A stretch of 8,543 bases of DNA from Gemmatimonadales bacterium UBA1120 (GTDB lineage Bacteria > Gemmatimonadota > Gemmatimonadetes > Longimicrobiales > Gaopeijiaceae), in assembly GCA_002313925.1 (NCBI GenBank), contig DCAZ01000139.1, positions 1 through 8,543 of the forward strand, written 5' to 3'. The number at the start of each line of letters is the position of its first letter. The stretch's first letter is position 1. A program made the position numbers and the translations under genes. The notes under the pieces are model-generated. The model made no database searches and was not told where the DNA came from. It saw only the letters and a list, made by a program, of their open reading frames with translations. Below are positions 6,149-8,543 of this stretch, piece by piece.

Positions 6149-6916
6149 ATGGTTCGTATGCTGCTGACATGCTTATTACTTGTCCTAGGTATCTTGATGC
6201 CCCTTCCGGTGAGCGGGCAGGGTGGAAACCCCTATGATGCTGATCCAGCTGCCAGGCGGGCGGGTTCTGCATTATTTGCGACTCGTTGTGCGGATTGTCA
6301 CGGTGCTGACGCGAAAGGGATCGGTGCTCCAGACCTGACTCTGCTTTGGGCGGCCGGGACGGATGACGAGCGTGTGTTTCGGACGATCCAGCGCGGTGTA
6401 CCGGGCAGCAACATGCCTTCTAGTTCTGCCCCTGATAAAGAGATTTGGGCCATTGTGGCATACCTAAGGGGCATCAGCACTGTTTCACCATTTGAAAACG
6501 ATATCGGTGACCCTGAGCAAGGACGAGAACTCTTTTTATCAATGTGCGTCCGCTGTCATAGGGTAGCTACACAAGGTGGCAGTCTGGGACCTGATTTGTC
6601 TCGAATTGCACGAATACGCTCCCGAGATATGCTTCTGAGATCAATCCGTGAACCTGGCGCATCCGTCGCAGCCAGATATCGTGCGGTGACCTTTATAACA
6701 CAGGACGATCGTCGTATCCGAGGCGTGATAAAGAGTGAGGACGCATTCTCAATACAGATTGCTGATACTAGCGAACGATTGCAGGGCTACACTAAGGCAG
6801 ACCTTCGAGAAATGATCCATGAGGAGAGATCTCTCATGCCTGACTTTGGTACTGAGCGTCTTAGTGACAGTGAGCTAGATGACTTGCTAAGGTATCTCAG
6901 CACGTTGAGAGGTTGA
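6149..6916 (+). CDS. Diheme c-type cytochrome (right module)
   Basis: This is a periplasmic electron carrier paralogous to the cytochrome encoded on the minus strand, and the probable partner of the dehydrogenase that follows after four bases. The chosen ATG at 6149 gives a standard signal peptide (MVRMLLTCLLLVLG, then PVSGQGG). An in-frame ATG at 6104 would add 15 residues, including W, E and H, before the hydrophobic core, and neither start has a strong ribosome binding site, so 6104 remains possible. Counting from 6149, heme 1 is CADCH at 47-51 with likely ligand Met89 (GSNMPSS), and heme 2 is CVRCH at 133-137 with likely ligand Met230 (SLMPDFG). The second domain has the same long insert between heme motif and Met, with GPDLSRIARIRSRDMLLRSI after the heme and VKSEDAFSIQIAD-like strands, and ends in LLRYLSTLRG. 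The pattern fits cytochromes common in Acidobacteriota. Confidence 0.92.
   Translation: MVRMLLTCLLLVLGILMPLPVSGQGGNPYDADPAARRAGSALFATRCADCHGADAKGIGAPDLTLLWAAGTDDERVFRTIQRGVPGSNMPSSSAPDKEIWAIVAYLRGISTVSPFENDIGDPEQGRELFLSMCVRCHRVATQGGSLGPDLSRIARIRSRDMLLRSIREPGASVAARYRAVTFITQDDRRIRGVIKSEDAFSIQIADTSERLQGYTKADLREMIHEERSLMPDFGTERLSDSELDDLLRYLSTLRG
6907..6912 (+). promoter_or_regulatory. Ribosome binding site that fixes the right-module dehydrogenase start
   Basis: GAGAGG lies within the last codons of the cytochrome gene, eight bases before ATG 6921. Together with the signal peptide that follows, it supports 6921 as the start of the dehydrogenase. Confidence 0.6.
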
Positions 6917-6920
6917 TTTA

Positions 6921-8543
6921 ATGATACTTAAAGGATTCCTCGGAACTCTAATCCTGGTCATCCTGACCACAGAAATACAGCCTCCGGTACTCGCACAAAG
7001 TGCCGAGTCTGGTGTGACGTATGAGGACCTTTTAAACGGTCTATCTGAACCATCGAGTTGGCTTACATATTCCGGAGATTACACGGGACAACGCCATAGC
7101 CCATTGACGATGATCACGCCAGAAAATGTGCAAGATCTCGTTCCGATTTGGACATTCCAAACCGGTACCATGACTCGAGGACGTGGCTTTGAGACAACAC
7201 CTCTGGTGTTGGACGGAGTTCTCTACGTTACCGGGTCGAACAACCTTGCTTGGGCGCTCGATGCCAGGACTGGTCGTCCATTCTGGCAATATCGGCGAAA
7301 CCTTCCGGATGATCTCACATACGGTTCGAGTGCTCCTGTTAATCGGGGGTTTGGTATCCTAGGCGACAGACTTTTCATGGTAACGCTCGATGCGCATCTC
7401 CTGGCACTCGATCGGAAAACCGGAAGTGTGCTCTGGGATATCGAATTAGCAGACTACCGAATTGGATATGCCGCGACACTAGCTCCGCTTGTCATTGACG
7501 ATAAGGTCATCGTAGGAATTTCCGGTGGTGAATATCCAACCCGCGGGTTCATCGACGCGTATGACCCGACCACCGGTGATCGAATTTGGCGATTCTATAC
7601 TGTGCCGTCTCCTGGTGAATTTGGCAGCGAGACTTGGCCGGATGACCCAGAGGTCATGGCACGGGGAGGTGGCGGGACATGGATGACCGGAAGTTTTGAT
7701 CCAGAACTCAATCTCATCTATTGGGGGACAGGAAATCCTAATCCTGACTACTATGGTGAAAAACGTGAGGGGGACAATCTCTTCACTAATTCCATTGTTG
7801 CGATTGAAGCCAATACGGGGATACTGCGTTGGCACTATCAATTTACGCCTCACGATCTCCATGACTGGGATTCAAACCACGTGCCTGTGTTGGCTGATCT
7901 AGTCTTGGATGGAGAACTCAGGAAGGTTGTGATGGTAGCTAACCGTAATGGGTTCTTCTACATGCTGGATCGTGTCACAGGTGAGCTTCTCGTTGGGAAA
8001 CCGTTCACCGATACAACGTGGGCGCGAGAGATCGGGAGCGATGGTAGACCCATAGTGCTTAACGATGGAAGCAAGGGGTGCCTACCAGATCCTTGGGGTG
8101 GGACAAATTTCATGCCGCCGTCCTTCAATCCTGACCTTGGAATATTATTCGTTACAGCACGTGAGGTATGTGCAACGTTCGTCCCGCAAGAACCTGAGAT
8201 TATTCCAGGTAGGACCTCATTCGGCGGAGTAGTCTGGATTGATCGTGATCAGGGCTACGGCGCTCTCCGCGCGATTGATGTTAGGACGGGCGAACGGCAA
8301 TGGGAATTTCGATATCCGTCGGCAACTATGGCTGGGGTTATGACAACGGCTTCTGGTCTTGTTTTTGCTGGAGATCATGAGGGTAACTTCATGGCTTTCG
8401 ATGCGAGTACGGGGCGTAACCTCTGGCACTATCAGACCGGCTCCCGCATTTGGGGTGCAGCAGCGATGACCCACGTGCTTGATGGTCGACAGCATGTCCT
8501 TATCCCTTCGGGAACCACTCTCGTGGCGTTTGCATTACCGGCC
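6921..8543 (+). CDS. PQQ-dependent alcohol dehydrogenase-type quinoprotein (right module), 3' end cut by window
   Basis: The frame from ATG 6921 stays open to the last base (541 codons, no stop), so the gene is 3' partial, though the final blade is already present and the end is probably near. The product has a signal peptide (cleavage likely after VLA, residue 25) and the eight-bladed methanol/ethanol-dehydrogenase-type fold. Active-site residues match the left paralogue: Glu204 (GGEYPTRGF), Asn272 (GTGNPNPDYY), Asp315 and Asp317 (PHDLHDWD). Blade motifs include ALDARTGRPFW (112-122), ALDRKTGSVLW (162-172) and AFDASTGRNLW (492-502). Where the left enzyme has vicinal cysteines, this one reads YGSSAP (134-139), so the ring disulfide is missing. 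Instead it has Cys387 and Cys417 flanking the GGTNFMPPSFNP block, a likely disulfide. GAGAGG eight bases upstream supports the start. Electrons probably go to the diheme cytochrome encoded just before it. The substrate is unknown. Confidence 0.92.
   Translation, partial: MILKGFLGTLILVILTTEIQPPVLAQSAESGVTYEDLLNGLSEPSSWLTYSGDYTGQRHSPLTMITPENVQDLVPIWTFQTGTMTRGRGFETTPLVLDGVLYVTGSNNLAWALDARTGRPFWQYRRNLPDDLTYGSSAPVNRGFGILGDRLFMVTLDAHLLALDRKTGSVLWDIELADYRIGYAATLAPLVIDDKVIVGISGGEYPTRGFIDAYDPTTGDRIWRFYTVPSPGEFGSETWPDDPEVMARGGGGTWMTGSFDPELNLIYWGTGNPNPDYYGEKREGDNLFTNSIVAIEANTGILRWHYQFTPHDLHDWDSNHVPVLADLVLDGELRKVVMVANRNGFFYMLDRVTGELLVGKPFTDTTWAREIGSDGRPIVLNDGSKGCLPDPWGGTNFMPPSFNPDLGILFVTAREVCATFVPQEPEIIPGRTSFGGVVWIDRDQGYGALRAIDVRTGERQWEFRYPSATMAGVMTTASGLVFAGDHEGNFMAFDASTGRNLWHYQTGSRIWGAAAMTHVLDGRQHVLIPSGTTLVAFALPA

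Noticed and set aside
7479..7862. Minus-strand open frame of 127 residues within the right dehydrogenase
   Set aside because: It is an antisense shadow; the plus-strand frame encodes the conserved Glu204, Asn272 and Asp-Trp-Asp sites over the same bases.
1..8543. CRISPR array, transposase, attachment site or tRNA
   Set aside because: I saw no repeated spacer units, transposase-like frames, terminal inverted repeats or tRNA cloverleaf sequence on either strand.

Overview
The window reads as bacterial chromosome from a Gram-negative organism rich in periplasmic quinoproteins. I see eight protein-coding genes with good support, one hypothetical gene of moderate support, and one very short membrane-protein ORF. 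There are no tRNA, rRNA, CRISPR or transposon signals. Three genes encode PQQ-type beta-propeller dehydrogenases and two encode diheme c-type cytochromes, all exported or inferred to be exported. The cytochromes have a long strand-rich insert between the second CxxCH and its Met ligand, a layout I associate with Acidobacteriota, Planctomycetota and Verrucomicrobiota. The IF-1 sequence (ending in VTYRYK) does not contradict this. An Acidobacteriota-like host is a low-confidence inference; the base composition looks moderate rather than high-GC.

Layout. (1) Positions 1-2543, plus strand: a tight cluster of a glucose/sorbosone-dehydrogenase-type quinoprotein (5' end cut by the window), a small secreted two-cysteine protein, and a TauE/SafE-like membrane permease. 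The last two overlap by 13 bases. (2) Positions 2544-3566: a 74-residue hypothetical protein, a stand-alone infA (translation initiation factor IF-1) with a GTG start, a 51-residue single-span membrane ORF with a good ribosome binding site, and a hairpin before the convergent gene. (3) Positions 3567-8543: two similar two-gene modules, each diheme cytochrome c then PQQ-dependent alcohol-dehydrogenase-type protein, arranged head to head around a short intergenic region near 6017-6148. The left module is on the minus strand with an ATGA overlap. The right module is on the plus strand with a 4-base gap, and its dehydrogenase gene runs off the window end.

How they may work together. Each dehydrogenase would oxidise an alcohol or aldehyde in the periplasm with PQQ, and its partner cytochrome would take the electrons on to the respiratory chain. 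Both keep the Glu/Asn/Asp metal and catalytic set plus an extra Asp two residues after the catalytic Asp, a pattern seen in lanthanide-dependent enzymes but not unique to them. The two paralogues have kept different cysteine pairs, so they have diverged and may differ in substrate or in electron transfer to their cytochrome. No PQQ biosynthesis genes are present in the window.
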